Source: Rhipidocladum racemiflorum
Taxonomy: Eukaryota; Streptophyta; Magnoliopsida; Poales; Poaceae
Direction: 5' to 3'
Length of the DNA: 64,000 nucleotides
Assembly (NCBI GenBank): GCA_036346355.1
Contig: CM070592.1
Coordinates: forward strand, 30,401,967 to 30,465,966
Positions within the stretch are counted from its first letter, which is position 1. Every line of letters begins with the position of its first letter. Shown one piece after another: positions 12,284 to 22,331 of the stretch. Made by a program: the position numbers and the translations under genes. The notes below the pieces were generated by a model, which saw nothing but the letters and a program-made list of their open reading frames with translations, did no database searches and was not told where the DNA came from.

Positions 12284-12539
12284 CTCTACCGGAGAAAGAT
12301 TGAAAGGTGAGAAAAAGACAAGAAGTGAAGGATCGTCGACAACGACGAACGACTACTACCGGCGATTGATCGCCCGATCCGATCTGCAATCAACTCGCCA
12401 TCAAGCCGGCATCCACTCGGATTGCCGAAAGAAAAAGTCCTACGCGACTCTATCCTACGCGATAGCCTACCGAAGAATAGATTGGAAAGGTGAGAAACAG
12501 AAGATTGAATCTAATAGCTCGTTCAATTCTTTACGCCAA

Positions 12540-12850
12540 GATCTATGTGGCACGAAGCTACGAGTTCGCGATGTTTCTCTAGTACATAGTATGAATGCAT
12601 CTAATCGTGGCACGAAGCTACGAGTTCGCAGTGTTTCTTTAGTACATAGTATGAATGTATCTAATCGTGGCATGAAGCTACGAGTATGCATCTAATCTAC
12701 GCATCTAAGTACCGTGTTCTTCAACGTGGCACGAAGCTACAAGTTCACAACAACTTTCGCAGATCGTAGCATGAAGCTACAGATCGCTATAGTACATCGG
12801 CACGAAGCCCTATCACGGCTAAACAGCGATGCGTGGGCACGAAGCCATCA
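12540..12850 (+). repeat. 60-bp tandem and dispersed GGCACGAAGC repeats in copia leader
   Basis: Units beginning GGCACGAAGCTACGAGT start at 12549, 12609 and 12669, a 60-bp period. Shorter copies of the core (GGCACGAAGC or GCATGAAGC) follow at about 12728, 12769, 12801 and 12837. They occupy the place where a leader or gag start would be. A role in packaging is a guess. Confidence 0.75.
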
Positions 12851-13259
12851 CTACATGCACGCTTAATTGGCAAATGTAACCTGAGTGGTTGGGATTTGAT
12901 TTTGGTAATGAATAAACAGACATGAGACAATTGGTGTCTAGGAAAACACACATGAGGCTTGGTTCTTTAATTGGCACCGGAAGCGGGAAGTGCTCCCTCC
13001 TCATGTGAGCCCTAGGGGCAGGTTGACCTGGCCAAGAGTCGAATTGACGGAGATATTCGTTACTGTTTTCGCTCCCAACCAACGAGTTACATAAGTTGTA
13101 ATTAGCATTACACCGCATTTAATTTATGTTGGAATTTATTTTCTGTTATCAAGTAATGATGAAAAATCACCTTAATATAATTCATTGGAAATTCAAGCAT
13201 GCCGCGACGAAGCGCCACCGTCAGCGCCAAGAAGGCCGACGCGTGCATGGAATCGACAA

Positions 13260-13690
13260 ATACAAGACGCACGGCGCGCTATGCCGATCGCGACGGCCGC
13301 TTATGCCGATCGCGACGGCCGATCGTGCACACAAAGCCGATCGCGACGTATGAATCCGATCGCTGCCGCGAAGTCGATCACGCACATGAAACAGATCGCA
13401 TGAAGTCGATCATGCATATGAATCCGATCGCATGCACGGTCGATCATGCACATGAATCCGATGGCATACATGAAGTCGATCGCGCATAAATCTGATCGCA
13501 TGCACGGCCGATCACATACATGCACGGTCAGTATTTATGAATTTTTATGAATATTTATGAATCTGTGTATATATGAATCTTGCATTTATGAATCCCGTAA
13601 TTATGAATCTTGTATTTATGAATCTTGAAATTATTACTTTCTTTTAGTTTATCGAAATTCATGAGAATTTAATTATGCAATTATGAATCT
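13260..13690 (+). repeat. GATCGCATGCAC-type and TTATGAATCTTG-type repeat arrays
   Basis: From 13260 to 13530 short words such as CCGATCGCGACG, AAGTCGATCATGC and GAATCCGATCGCATGC alternate in irregular order. From about 13530 to 13690 a second array repeats TTATGAATCTTG with variants. Both lie in the copia leader where gag is expected. The sequence looks like expanded low-complexity DNA rather than coding sequence. Confidence 0.7.
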
Positions 13691-13808
13691 TGCAACCACT
13701 CTTTATTAGATTACACGAAGTAATCTAATAAAAGAATCTTTGAATATGCAAATACAGCATTATTAAATGTGAGTTTGAAGAATCGACCAAAAGGTCGAAC
13801 TATCTCAC

Positions 13809-14087
13809 ATGGGCATCGAGTTTGAAGATCATACTTGCGAGCAAGAAGCTCCAAGTCGCCACCGGCTTAGGGTCCTCGAAGGACACGCAAACTATTGCCG
13901 AGCAAAAGGATCAAACTTTGCCCTTTTTCTCAAGCATCACCTTTTCACCACTCGGAAAAATGAATACATGGTCGAGGTGAGTGCACTTGAATTATGGATC
14001 GCACCCGTAAGGCCGAGAAACTCAAATCCACCATCTTGCTCCAAGCACAAAGAAGATTGGGTTACTTTGAAGTTTGCAAAGCTCTGA
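13809..14087 (+). pseudogene. Unidentified open segment in the copia gag region
   Basis: A 92-codon open frame with no match to a copia gag motif and no CCHC zinc knuckle. It occupies the gag position and may be a gag remnant or foreign sequence. It starts after the repeat arrays and stops about 190 bp before the protease-like segment. Confidence 0.25.
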
Positions 14088-14279
14088 GCGATGGTTGTTA
14101 ATGAATTTTGAATAAAGAATTGTAAGCTCTCGAAGAGCATACATTTTCTTTTCTCATGAATAGAATTTCAATTTATTCTTTATTCCAAAGATTCTATATT
14201 TTCAAGCAATATTTGAATTACTTTGCCACTGTATGAATAGAATTATATTTCTTGTCATTTAGAAATTGTGTAGCGCCCA

Positions 14280-14549
14280 ATGGAGGTGATATGTATTGTT
14301 GATAGTGGCACAACAAATACCATCTTAAGAGTGTCGAAATACTTCCAGACGATCACGAAGAACGCTGCAAGGATTATGAAAATCGCAGGAAGCGACACGC
14401 ATATAATAGGCTCGGGAAGAGCCACAATTATATTGCCAATGGGTACAACTTTGGTAATTGATGAAGCCTCCTTGTACCTCGAATCAACTCGCACTCTCTT
14501 AAGTTTCAAAGATATCCGCGCCAATGGGTTTTCACGTAGAAACCAATGA
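14280..14549 (+). pseudogene. Copia aspartic protease remnant
   Basis: An 89-codon open segment contains VDSGTTNT near its start, matching the DSG/DTG active-site loop of copia proteases, then a downstream region ending LLSFKDIRANGF as in the stretch before the integrase zinc finger. The protease normally frees Gag, integrase and RT from the polyprotein. It is cut off by frameshifts on both sides. Confidence 0.6.
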
Positions 14550-14771
14550 AGAAAATGGCAAAGAGCATTTGTGCATTATGAAGCACGCGAGTATGAAAAA
14601 TGGTATTAGAAAAATATCCCTCGTATGAATCTTTGTACTACCACGAGAATCAATGCACACGCAAAGGTATACTTCTTTAAGAAGCTCTGTATTATTTTCT
14701 TTATGGCATTGTATATTTAGGTCATCTTGGTCTTAGAATTATGAGAAATATAGTTAACAACTCACAAGGTC

Positions 14772-15359
14772 ATGGCATTAATGTTAAAAAATTTCCCAAA
14801 TCACGAAGATTTTGTGTGCCATGCATGTGCCACCGGGAAATTAATAACTAAGCCCTCTATTATGAAAGTGCAACATGAAATCCCTGCATTCCTGGAACGC
14901 ATTCAGGGGGATATTTGCGGCCCGATTCAGCCATTATCGTGGCCGTTTCGGTACTTTATGGTGCTCATTGATGCTTCCTCGAAATGGTCGCATACATGTT
15001 TGCTGTCAACAAGGAATCATACATTCACAAAGTTGATCTCGCAGATCATCAGAATTAAGAATGCTTTTCCTGATCATCGCGTGAAGTCCATTCAAATGGA
15101 CAATGCCAGCGAATTTACTTCCAAGGCATTTGATGATTATTGCACAAAGAATCGAATAATCATGAGCACTTCATCGCACGTCCATACGCAAAATGGACTA
15201 CCTGAAGCACTAACAAAGAGGATTAAGCTCATAGCCCGACCACTCTTGCAGAGTTGTAACTTGCCCAACACCTGTTGGGGACACGCAAATCATGCACGCA
15301 AAGAAGACTCATCAATTATAGACCGTGCGCCTACAACATCCATTCAACTATGCAACTAG
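14772..15359 (+). pseudogene. Copia integrase remnant
   Basis: A 195-codon open segment. It begins at the end of the zinc-binding region (CHACATGK) and runs through the rve catalytic core: first Asp in QGDICGPI, second Asp in MDNASEF, and QNGLPEA, where the catalytic Glu is expected. Integrase inserts the element cDNA into the chromosome. The core is collinear with copia integrases but the His-His part of the zinc finger is out of frame, and the region stops soon after the core (near 15357). Further copia-like coding continues out of frame from about 15360 to 15540. Confidence 0.8.
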
Positions 15360-15640
15360 TGTAATGGGTCATCCTGAAGATTTGAATGAATGGTATATGT
15401 ACCTATACCACCCCCACAGCGAACTGCAATGGGCCCTCTCCGCAAGTCTGGGATATACGTTGGTTATGAGAATGCATCCATAATCAGGTATTTGGAACCC
15501 ACGACTGGAGATTTGCATACAGCCCAAATTCGCTGATTGCATTTTTTTTTGACGAGGATCGCTTTCCCGTCATTAGGGGGAGGAAATGAACCATTGGATG
15601 AAAATGCCGGAAAATCTTATGGCATTCCATTGGGATCCCC

Positions 15641-16195
15641 GTGCATGACCCTCGCACTAATGAAGCAAATCATGAAGTCAAGAAGACAATCGATTTGCAG
15701 AATTTAGCAAATGAACTGCCTGATCATTTTTGTGATCTGAAGAGCGCGGTTAAGTCGCATATACCAGCAAGAAATGCACCAGAGAGGGTGGAAATACCAA
15801 ATAAAGCAGAAGGTATCCCTCATCCTGTTCAGAGGCCTCAAAGAAAAAGAACAGGAAATCTGGCTTCTCAAACCCAAAGAACCCGGAGACGTCTGGGGAA
15901 AAATGGGCAAGAGGACTTACCATAGCCAATCACAAAAATGCCCCAAAGCAAGAAGGGGAGCCAGTTGAGACCTAGCACCGAAAGAAGCTCATGGAAAAGG
16001 CAAATCCAGATTTGAATCTTCAATTGGAAGAAACCGCCAGAAATAATGTGTGCGCACACATTGGCGGAGAAAAACTAAAGGAACTTGCTCCTGGAATGGG
16101 AAATAGCAATGAAGAGCAAGTAGAAGTGCATGAAGCACACCATGACGAAATGGCCATAAATTTTGTAATAATAGGAGAATCTATGAAAAGAGCAA
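15641..16195 (+). pseudogene. Copia linker between integrase and RT
   Basis: Charged, low-complexity segments (15641-15925 and 15991-16195) lie where copia polyproteins have a variable linker before RT. They carry no catalytic motif and are broken by a frameshift near 15950. Confidence 0.4.
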
Positions 16196-16872
16196 CAACC
16201 ATTGCAAGGCTTGTTGTTCAAGGTTTCACTCAACGTCCTAGGGTTGATTATGAAGAAACCTATTCTCCGGTCATGGGTGGAATTACCTTTAGATACTTGA
16301 TCTCAATGGTAGTCAACTTGAAGTTGAGAATGAAGCTAATGGATGTTGTCACAGCATATTTGTATGAAACTTGGATTCGGAGATATACATGAAAGTACCG
16401 GAAGGTATCCCTATCCCGAACCAAGACAGAGCAAGCGAAACCTATACAAAGGTGAAATTGGAGAAATCACTTTGTATGGGCTAAGCGATCGGGAAGAATG
16501 TGGTACAATCGCTTGAGTGACTTTCTTTGCAAGAAAGGCTACACGAACAGCGAAGATTGTCCATGTGTGTTTATACAACGATCCCCGAATGGATTTTGTA
16601 TAATCTCCGTCTATGTAGATGACTTGAACATCATTGGGACGGATGAGGAAATTGAAGAAGCATGCACATACTTGAAATCTGAGTTTGAAATGAAAGACTT
16701 GGGTAAAACCAAGTTCTGTTTAGGCTTGCAGCTTGAACATGTCCAAGGCGGAATCTTGGTACACCAAGCATCCTACACGCAGAAAGTGTTGGAGAGATTT
16801 GGCTTTGAAAAGGCATACCCCGCAAAGACCCCAATGGTCGGAAGGTCACTCCAAGCGCACCTAGACCCGTGA
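16196..16872 (+). pseudogene. Copia reverse transcriptase remnant
   Basis: The first piece (16196-16390) contains QGFTQRPRVDYEETYSPV, the usual start of the copia RT core. After a disrupted stretch (16391-16497) the frame at 16498-16872 carries the catalytic SVYVDDLNII motif and the downstream EMKDLGKTKFCLGLQ block. The YVDD metal-binding site is intact, but the missing central part makes the enzyme non-functional. RT copies element RNA into cDNA in cytoplasmic particles. Confidence 0.85.
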
Positions 16873-16899
16873 GGCCTAAAGAAGAGGGGAGGAAGTCCT

Positions 16900-17582
16900 G
16901 GGAGCGGAATTCCCATACTTGAGTGCAATTGGAGCGCTCATGTACCTTGCGAATAGCACTAGGCCTGACATTGCGTTCACCGTGAATTTGCTAGCGATGC
17001 AGTCTGAGAACCCACCAAAAGGCATTGGAAAGGGGTGAAGGACATCTTCCGTTACCTTCAAGGAAGCAAAGACCTCGGCTTGTTTTACGGAAGAAACAAT
17101 GAATTGAATTTAGTTGGCTACGCCGATGCTGGGTACCTATCGGACCCGCATCTTGGCAAGTCACAACCGGGTATGTTTTCCTTTGCGGTGGAACGGCAAT
17201 TTCTTGGAAGTCGTCTAAGCGGACTCTTGTCTCGACGTCGACTAACCACTCGTAAATCATTGCATTGTATGAAGCCTCTCGGGAATGTGCATGGCTTCGA
17301 AGAATGGTTCACCACATCCAGAAGTCATGTGGTCTGAACATGGAACAAACCCCCACTATTATCTATGAAGATAATGCAGCTTGTGTTGCACAAGTACAAA
17401 TGGGATATGTGAAGAGTAACCTTACAAAGCATATCAACCCCAAGTTCTTTTATGCTCATGAAATGCATAAGATGAACGAGATAAAGATACTGCATACTAA
17501 GTCGTGTGAAAATCTCGCAGATTTATTCACTAAGTCACTCAGGCATCTTCCTTTGAAAGATGTATTAGAGGAATCGGGATGA
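16900..17582 (+). pseudogene. Copia RNase H remnant
   Basis: Pieces in different frames cover the RT connection and RNase H: LMYLANSTRPDIAF-like sequence near 16940, LVGYADAGYLSDPH near 17110, and a continuous frame at 17265-17582. That frame contains YEDNAACVAQ, the copia RNase H Asp region, and HINPKFFYAHE, and ends at the usual copia C terminus (LADLFTKSL). RNase H removes the RNA template during reverse transcription. Frameshifts separate the pieces. Confidence 0.8.
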
Positions 17583-17877
17583 TGAGGCTTAGAGAAGTGC
17601 ATATTTCAGGGGGAGATTTTTCACATACTCCTACATAAATCTCAAACATGAAGTTTGAGTACCCAACGTAAATCTTGAAGATTAACATTGAAGTTTGGGT
17701 GGATTGTACTCTTTTCCTTAAGTAAGTTTTTCATTGAAGTTTTCTTACATAAGGTTTTTGATGAGGCAATCCGTGCAACACAGCAAGCGTGTGCTATGTA
17801 CTCTTTCTCCAATTATTTTTCCCACTGGGTTTTTATGGAGTTTTAATGAGGCATATGCATCTCGCGGTGAAGAGTCC

Positions 17878-17886
17878 AAGGGGGAG
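17878..17886 (+). promoter_or_regulatory. Polypurine tract
   Basis: AAGGGGGAG immediately precedes the 3' LTR, the expected site for priming plus-strand DNA. Confidence 0.8.
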
Positions 17887-18105
17887 TGTTAGGAAACTGA
17901 TTCCGTATCCTATATGGACTCTTCCTTATCTCTAGCAGAACCGCTATATATAGGAGGCAGGGGCTACCCCTTTGTACAGACAAGCAATGAGAATAATAAA
18001 GCAGAGCAGTTCCTCCTCATATTGTGTCTCTCTCCCTCTCTCTCTATTCTCCAGTTTAGATCTATTAGGCAACCCCGGACTATTCGATAGCGAGGTTGTC
18101 TAACA
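17887..18105 (+). repeat. 3' LTR of the copia element
   Basis: 219 bp. No difference from the 5' LTR was found on reading both through. Confidence 0.9.
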
Positions 18106-18229
18106 GGAACTTCCCCATGAAGGCAATTCCTATCTGTAGGCTAGAGGCAACAAATCAGTGCATCAGTCCACGCAAAATTACTACCACTAAGCTGTTAACC
18201 TCTCGTGGCTATAGCGACTACCTTGAGTG

Positions 18230-18900
18230 CCACCTCCACGGCCTACTCAGGGCAGTGGGGCTGATAACCGCCTCACAGTTCCTCCGCCCATTCCCGCCAC
18301 CGGCGACTCCTGGGGGCACGACGTAGGCAGTAGGGGGCAGGACGCCCACGTGCTTGGGCGGCATCGATCTGCACGACCTCGGCCCCGCCGCGTCCACGTG
18401 TGCGGGACCTGCGGCGCGGCGACGACTGGCGAGGCGGCCGGCTTGGGGTGCCGCGCGGGGCGGCGGCGACGCCTCCCCTCCTTCTCGACGTCCTCCGTCG
18501 ACGGAGGTGGACGCGAGCTGGGGATGGGGAAGGCGGCGGTGTGCTCTCCGGTGGCCCTCATGGCTCAGTCCACCTGAAGAAGTAGTTGGGGCCGGCGGGA
18601 GGCGACGTTTTGACTAGCTCTAGCTCCGTGGGATCCAGGGCTTCAGTGTCTCCGTCCGTGCCACGCGCGTCAATGGAGGGAGCAATGGATCTGTTGCTCG
18701 CGTTGATGGAGGTAGTAGTCTTTAGTGGTGGTTGGTCGAAGGCAATAGGGTGAGGTGAGGTGAGGAGAGGAGATGGTGGGGACGGAAGCAACGGAGCGTG
18801 GAGATCGTGGCGGCGGAGGTGATACGGGTGAGGCGAAGCGCGTAACTGTCCGTCAAGGGGGGAAAGAAGACCACAATGATCTCGCGAGATGGAGTTTAGG
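18230..18900 (-). other. GC-rich first-exon-like sequence (minus strand)
   Basis: On the minus strand an open frame starts near 18561 and is rich in Pro, Ser and Arg. A possible donor (CTCAAG|GTAGTC) lies near 18216, after which the split exon at 18133 follows. In the phase that fits that exon (ending VEVALK) a TAG interrupts nearby. The block sits just inside a Helitron 5' terminus near 18972, so it looks like a captured gene start. It is also open on the plus strand, so coding is uncertain. Confidence 0.35.
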
Positions 18901-18915
18901 CTGGGCCTTACTGCT

Positions 18916-18972
18916 GAGTTGGACGATCCAATTAAGAAGAATAAGCTACTTCTTTTATTAGTTTAGATTAGA
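18916..18972 (-). mobile_element. Helitron 5' terminus (minus strand)
   Basis: On the minus strand, TCTAATCTAAACTAATAAAAG is followed about 25 bp later by TTGGATCGTCCAAC, matching the 5' region of the complete Helitron at 43008-44144. The exact first base is uncertain because TCTAA is repeated several times here. Confidence 0.65.
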
Positions 18973-19038
18973 TTAGATTAGAGATTGGAGATTAGATTAG
19001 ATGAGATAAGATATTTCTCTTCTTTTCTCTTCTCTCTA

Positions 19039-19112
19039 TCTATCTAAACTAATCTTATCTTAACTAATAAATATTGGAGTTTACCCTGTCTACTGGATCG
19101 TCCAACAGTCTT
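19039..19112 (+). mobile_element. Helitron 5' terminus (plus strand)
   Basis: TCTATCTAAACTAATC, preceded by A, is followed by AACTAATAAATATTGGAGTT and CTGGATCGTCCAAC, the same family signature. It points rightwards, towards the RPA-like and Rep genes at 22.3-28.06 kb, so it is a candidate 5' end for that element. No matching 3' end was found. Confidence 0.6.
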
Positions 19113-19139
19113 CGGCCCAACTCCCTCGTACGGCCCATT

Positions 19140-19520
19140 CGTCGCTCGTAAGGAAAACACGCTACTAGCTGCCGCCGCCGCACTGAGCTCCACCACGACG
19201 CCTCCTTCAACCCCTCCCGCCGCACACGCCGCCTCCCTTCCCACGCGCGTGCCTCGCCCACATTGCCCCAGACCGCCCGCCGCGTGCGTCTTCCCCAACC
19301 TTCCCAATCTCCCTCGCACACACCCCCTATGGCCGCCGCCGCCTCCCTTCCCACCTCGCTGTCACTTCGCCTGGCATGGTGGAATTTCCTTCCCAAGTTC
19401 CCTCCGCGCCGCCGACCACCGCCTCCCTCGCCGTACGTGCATCGCTCCCTACCCGAGCTTCCACCGACGCTAGAATCTCGCCCCAAAATCCACCCCACGG
19501 CGGCACCGGGATGCTGATGG
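19140..19520. other. GC-rich exon-like sequence near Helitron start
   Basis: Open on both strands, Pro/Ser/Arg-rich, no domain. A plus-strand frame continues to 19756 as ordinary-looking sequence. It resembles the GC-rich blocks next to other Helitron ends in this window. Confidence 0.3.
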
Positions 19521-22331
19521 TGGCATCACTGAAGGTGGTCCTGCTGCATGTCAGACTCCACATCTGGGTGCACGATGCTTCGGTCCTCTCAGTAACCGTC
19601 TACCATTACAGCAGCTTGGGTTGCCTCAGCAACCGCCTCTACCTCCACGAGCTCAGCGGTTGCATTCTTCAACTTCTCTATGCACTCCTCCCACTCCTCC
19701 AGAGCTTACAACATCGTAAATACTTCCCTGGCCTCTCTCCCTCGTTGTTTTCATGAACAAAAAAAAGTTCGATTGATTGGTTTATTTCTTTCTGCCTCTT
19801 ACGCATTTCAAGGGTATCTCGACAAAATTGGTTTTGGTTTGTGGCTAAGGATTCTAGGGGAGAAGTGCTTCCTATCAGGTGATTCTCGTAAAGCTGGGTG
19901 TAACAACTCGCTTGACCTCATGAACATCAGCTTCATCTTTGATTGATTATTTTCTTTCTTTCTTCCACTGCAAGATTTGAGCGGTGCAAATTGGTTGGGA
20001 ACACGAGGCTACGAGGTCAAAGAAAGAATTGCTTCCTGGTCATCTGATTCTCACAAAGGTGGGTGTAACAACTCGATTTTCCTCTTGTGTTGTGATTTAC
20101 AGATAATGCATACTTTGCCATGTATGATAATTGTGCAAATTAGGATTATTGAGAATTGCTAAAGCTTGCTTATTAGTAGAATGCTGATTAGCAATTCACA
20201 TTAGTTGGCAGTACATTTCTGCAAGTACAGTAGAGTAGGTTCACGATAGAGTTTGATTAATTGGTTCATTCTATTAGCTTGCATAAAAAACTTTGGTCAT
20301 AATACGTAGCTTCAATCTACTGAAATCTGAAATTTAAGTCACATTGCAACGGCAACGGCATTTTTACGCAACGTATAAATGCGACCAATTGGAGAGGTTT
20401 GGTTGTGTTTATTTGCCTGTGATGACTACTTGTTTGATTCGGTTTGGTCTGCTTGCCAATTAGTGGAATAGATGCTTGCTGTTTGATCGTGCAAACTGTA
20501 GATGATGCCCACCACCAAAATTCGATTGCAAGTACTGTACGTATTTGATTCAGTTGGACCTGTACCAGATGCGTTGGGCTGTCTGTCTTGAGCTTTGTGA
20601 ATCTTTGTTTGTACTGTTCTATTGCCATATCATTGTCATAATTAGGTGGGAGCAGTCATATTAGATAGGCATGGGTTTTTCGCAAGTTTGTTGTATGTAA
20701 ATTAACATGAGATGTCCTGCCGATATTATAACCTCAATTAGGGATTCTTGCGTACTGCTGTAAGTACTGTAATATTAATACTGTTAACCTCGTTTCTCCT
20801 ATCTTTTCCTTGCAACACCTCATTATTTCCTTCAGCTCTTTTGTATTTGTTTCATTCACTATATGCTTCCGGTGAATAAATGAGCTGAGTAATTTTTTCT
20901 GGGGCACACTGCTCCATGGATTCAAGTGAATATATATGTTTCCAAAAACCAATAGGACAAAACATAAAAGTGCTTATTCTTGTTATTGCCTATGCCACAG
21001 AGGAGGTTTAATGGAACCACTTGTTAGTTATTGTCTTTTATTTTTCCTTTCATTCATTGCTTAGTTAGATGTATATCAAGGAAAACAGGAGCCCCCTAAG
21101 AAACTATAAGACCCTACACTGCAAACGTACCATTGAATCAAATCAAGATATAAAATATATGGTAGTATTCTCTTTTTTGTTGCATTTTACACAAAGTTTA
21201 CTGTCGTAGGTGTTGTCGTGTGTAGTCTATTTGTCTCCCTACACAGATGATTTCTTTCTTTGCTTCTCTTTTGGTTTGTTAGCTCAAACAATTTTGTACT
21301 AACAGTACTTCCCATTTGAAGTGTAGTGGTCATGGAAGACAAAAAAAACGTTGACCGTCCCTTCACCTTGAAGGTAATTGTTAACCCATTCTATAGTCTT
21401 ATATTTGTGGATTGACCAGTGACAAGGAACACAATGTGATGCTGCAGGTTCACTTTGCCACCCCACTTCAATTCCCGAAGCAGCAATCTGTCCTGACATT
21501 GCAAAGTTCTGAGGTAGTTACTTGACTCCTCACTGCTTATGGTTATTTGTAGTTTACATGCTTGATCAGAGTTCTCATTCTTGTATTCTGTTATAGCTAT
21601 ATTCATATATATTCGGGTGGGTGGTAGAAGTGACTTCGATAAAACTGCATTATTTCACTACATGCTTACTTATGTGTTCATTTGCTATATTTGATGATTC
21701 ATGAGACAATCCCATGGAAGGATTATAGATTAACGATATGCACCAAAAGAATAATTGTTTGCTTTTCTTTTCCTGATCTTTAACAGTTTTTAGTTGTGTT
21801 TCAGTAGCAATTAACGATATGAAATCATGAATTTATGGGTTCGCAATCACCTTGTGCTCATCAATGACTGATATCTGAACTAGCTATCTCTTATGACCTA
21901 TATCCAATTCTTACTCCTGTCACATTCTCCACTACCTTTTGTTGCCATAATCCTCTCATAAGTGAGCAATGGCATGCAAAGTCATGTGATACCATTCCTG
22001 TAGGATTTGTCATGTGTACTTGTGTAGAGTACGAACTCTTCTGTTCAGTGTTACCAATTGAAGAATAGTAATGTACTTTTACTATCCATATTGAAAAATT
22101 TCTCCTCGTATGAGAAGGAAGCTGTCGGGGGGTACCTTCAGTTCTGCAATCTCCTGTTCTCGTTTAGCAAATGTTACAATAAAAGTAGCCTCTCTTTTCT
22201 TCGCTTTCTCCAGCTGAGTATTTTGATGCATCTATTGTATGACGTTAATATTTCAATAGTTGTGCAAATAGCAATTGCTTATGCCTTCTATAAACTCATT
22301 TTGTGTAATGAAGTACTTAAAGGACATTTTT
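19521..22331. other. No gene seen; one diverged direct repeat
   Basis: AT-rich sequence with short open frames only. A 45-bp segment at 19867-19910 (GCTTCCTATCAGGTGATT...) recurs diverged at 20031-20075 and ends both times in GGGTGTAACAACTCG. It may be Helitron body or introns upstream of the RPA-like gene. Confidence 0.4.

Larger units (their letters stand above)
12049..18105 (+). mobile_element. Ty1/copia element with identical LTRs, decayed interior
   Basis: The element is bordered by two 219-bp LTRs (12049-12267 and 17887-18105), starting TGTTAGG and ending CTAACA. A 5-bp target duplication GGAAC lies at 12044-12048 and 18106-18110. The interior keeps copia order: protease-like, integrase, reverse transcriptase, RNase H. 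It is broken into many frames, with no recognisable gag. A purine tract AAGGGGGAG sits just before the 3' LTR. The LTRs look identical by eye, which means a recent insertion, yet the coding region could not have supported it. The copy was probably mobilised by proteins from a related intact element. Confidence 0.9.
7300..18133 (-). pseudogene. One small exon split by two nested LTR insertions
   Basis: Three pieces, 18111-18133, 12024-12048 and 7300-7323, join on the minus strand into an exon of exactly 72 nt once one copy of each target duplication is removed. It is open in phase 0 and encodes 24 residues containing GIAFMGKFRVNAHNR. A splice acceptor (CCTACAG) precedes it and a donor (GTAGCT) follows. 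The first break is the solo LTR at 7329-12023; the second is the copia element at 12049-18105. The product is not recognised. The exact codon count supports both the insertion boundaries and the exon, but coding status remains an inference. Confidence 0.5.

Noticed and set aside
13260..13530. Possible CRISPR-like repeat array
   Set aside because: Units are irregular in length and order with no constant spacer, and the context is a plant copia leader.
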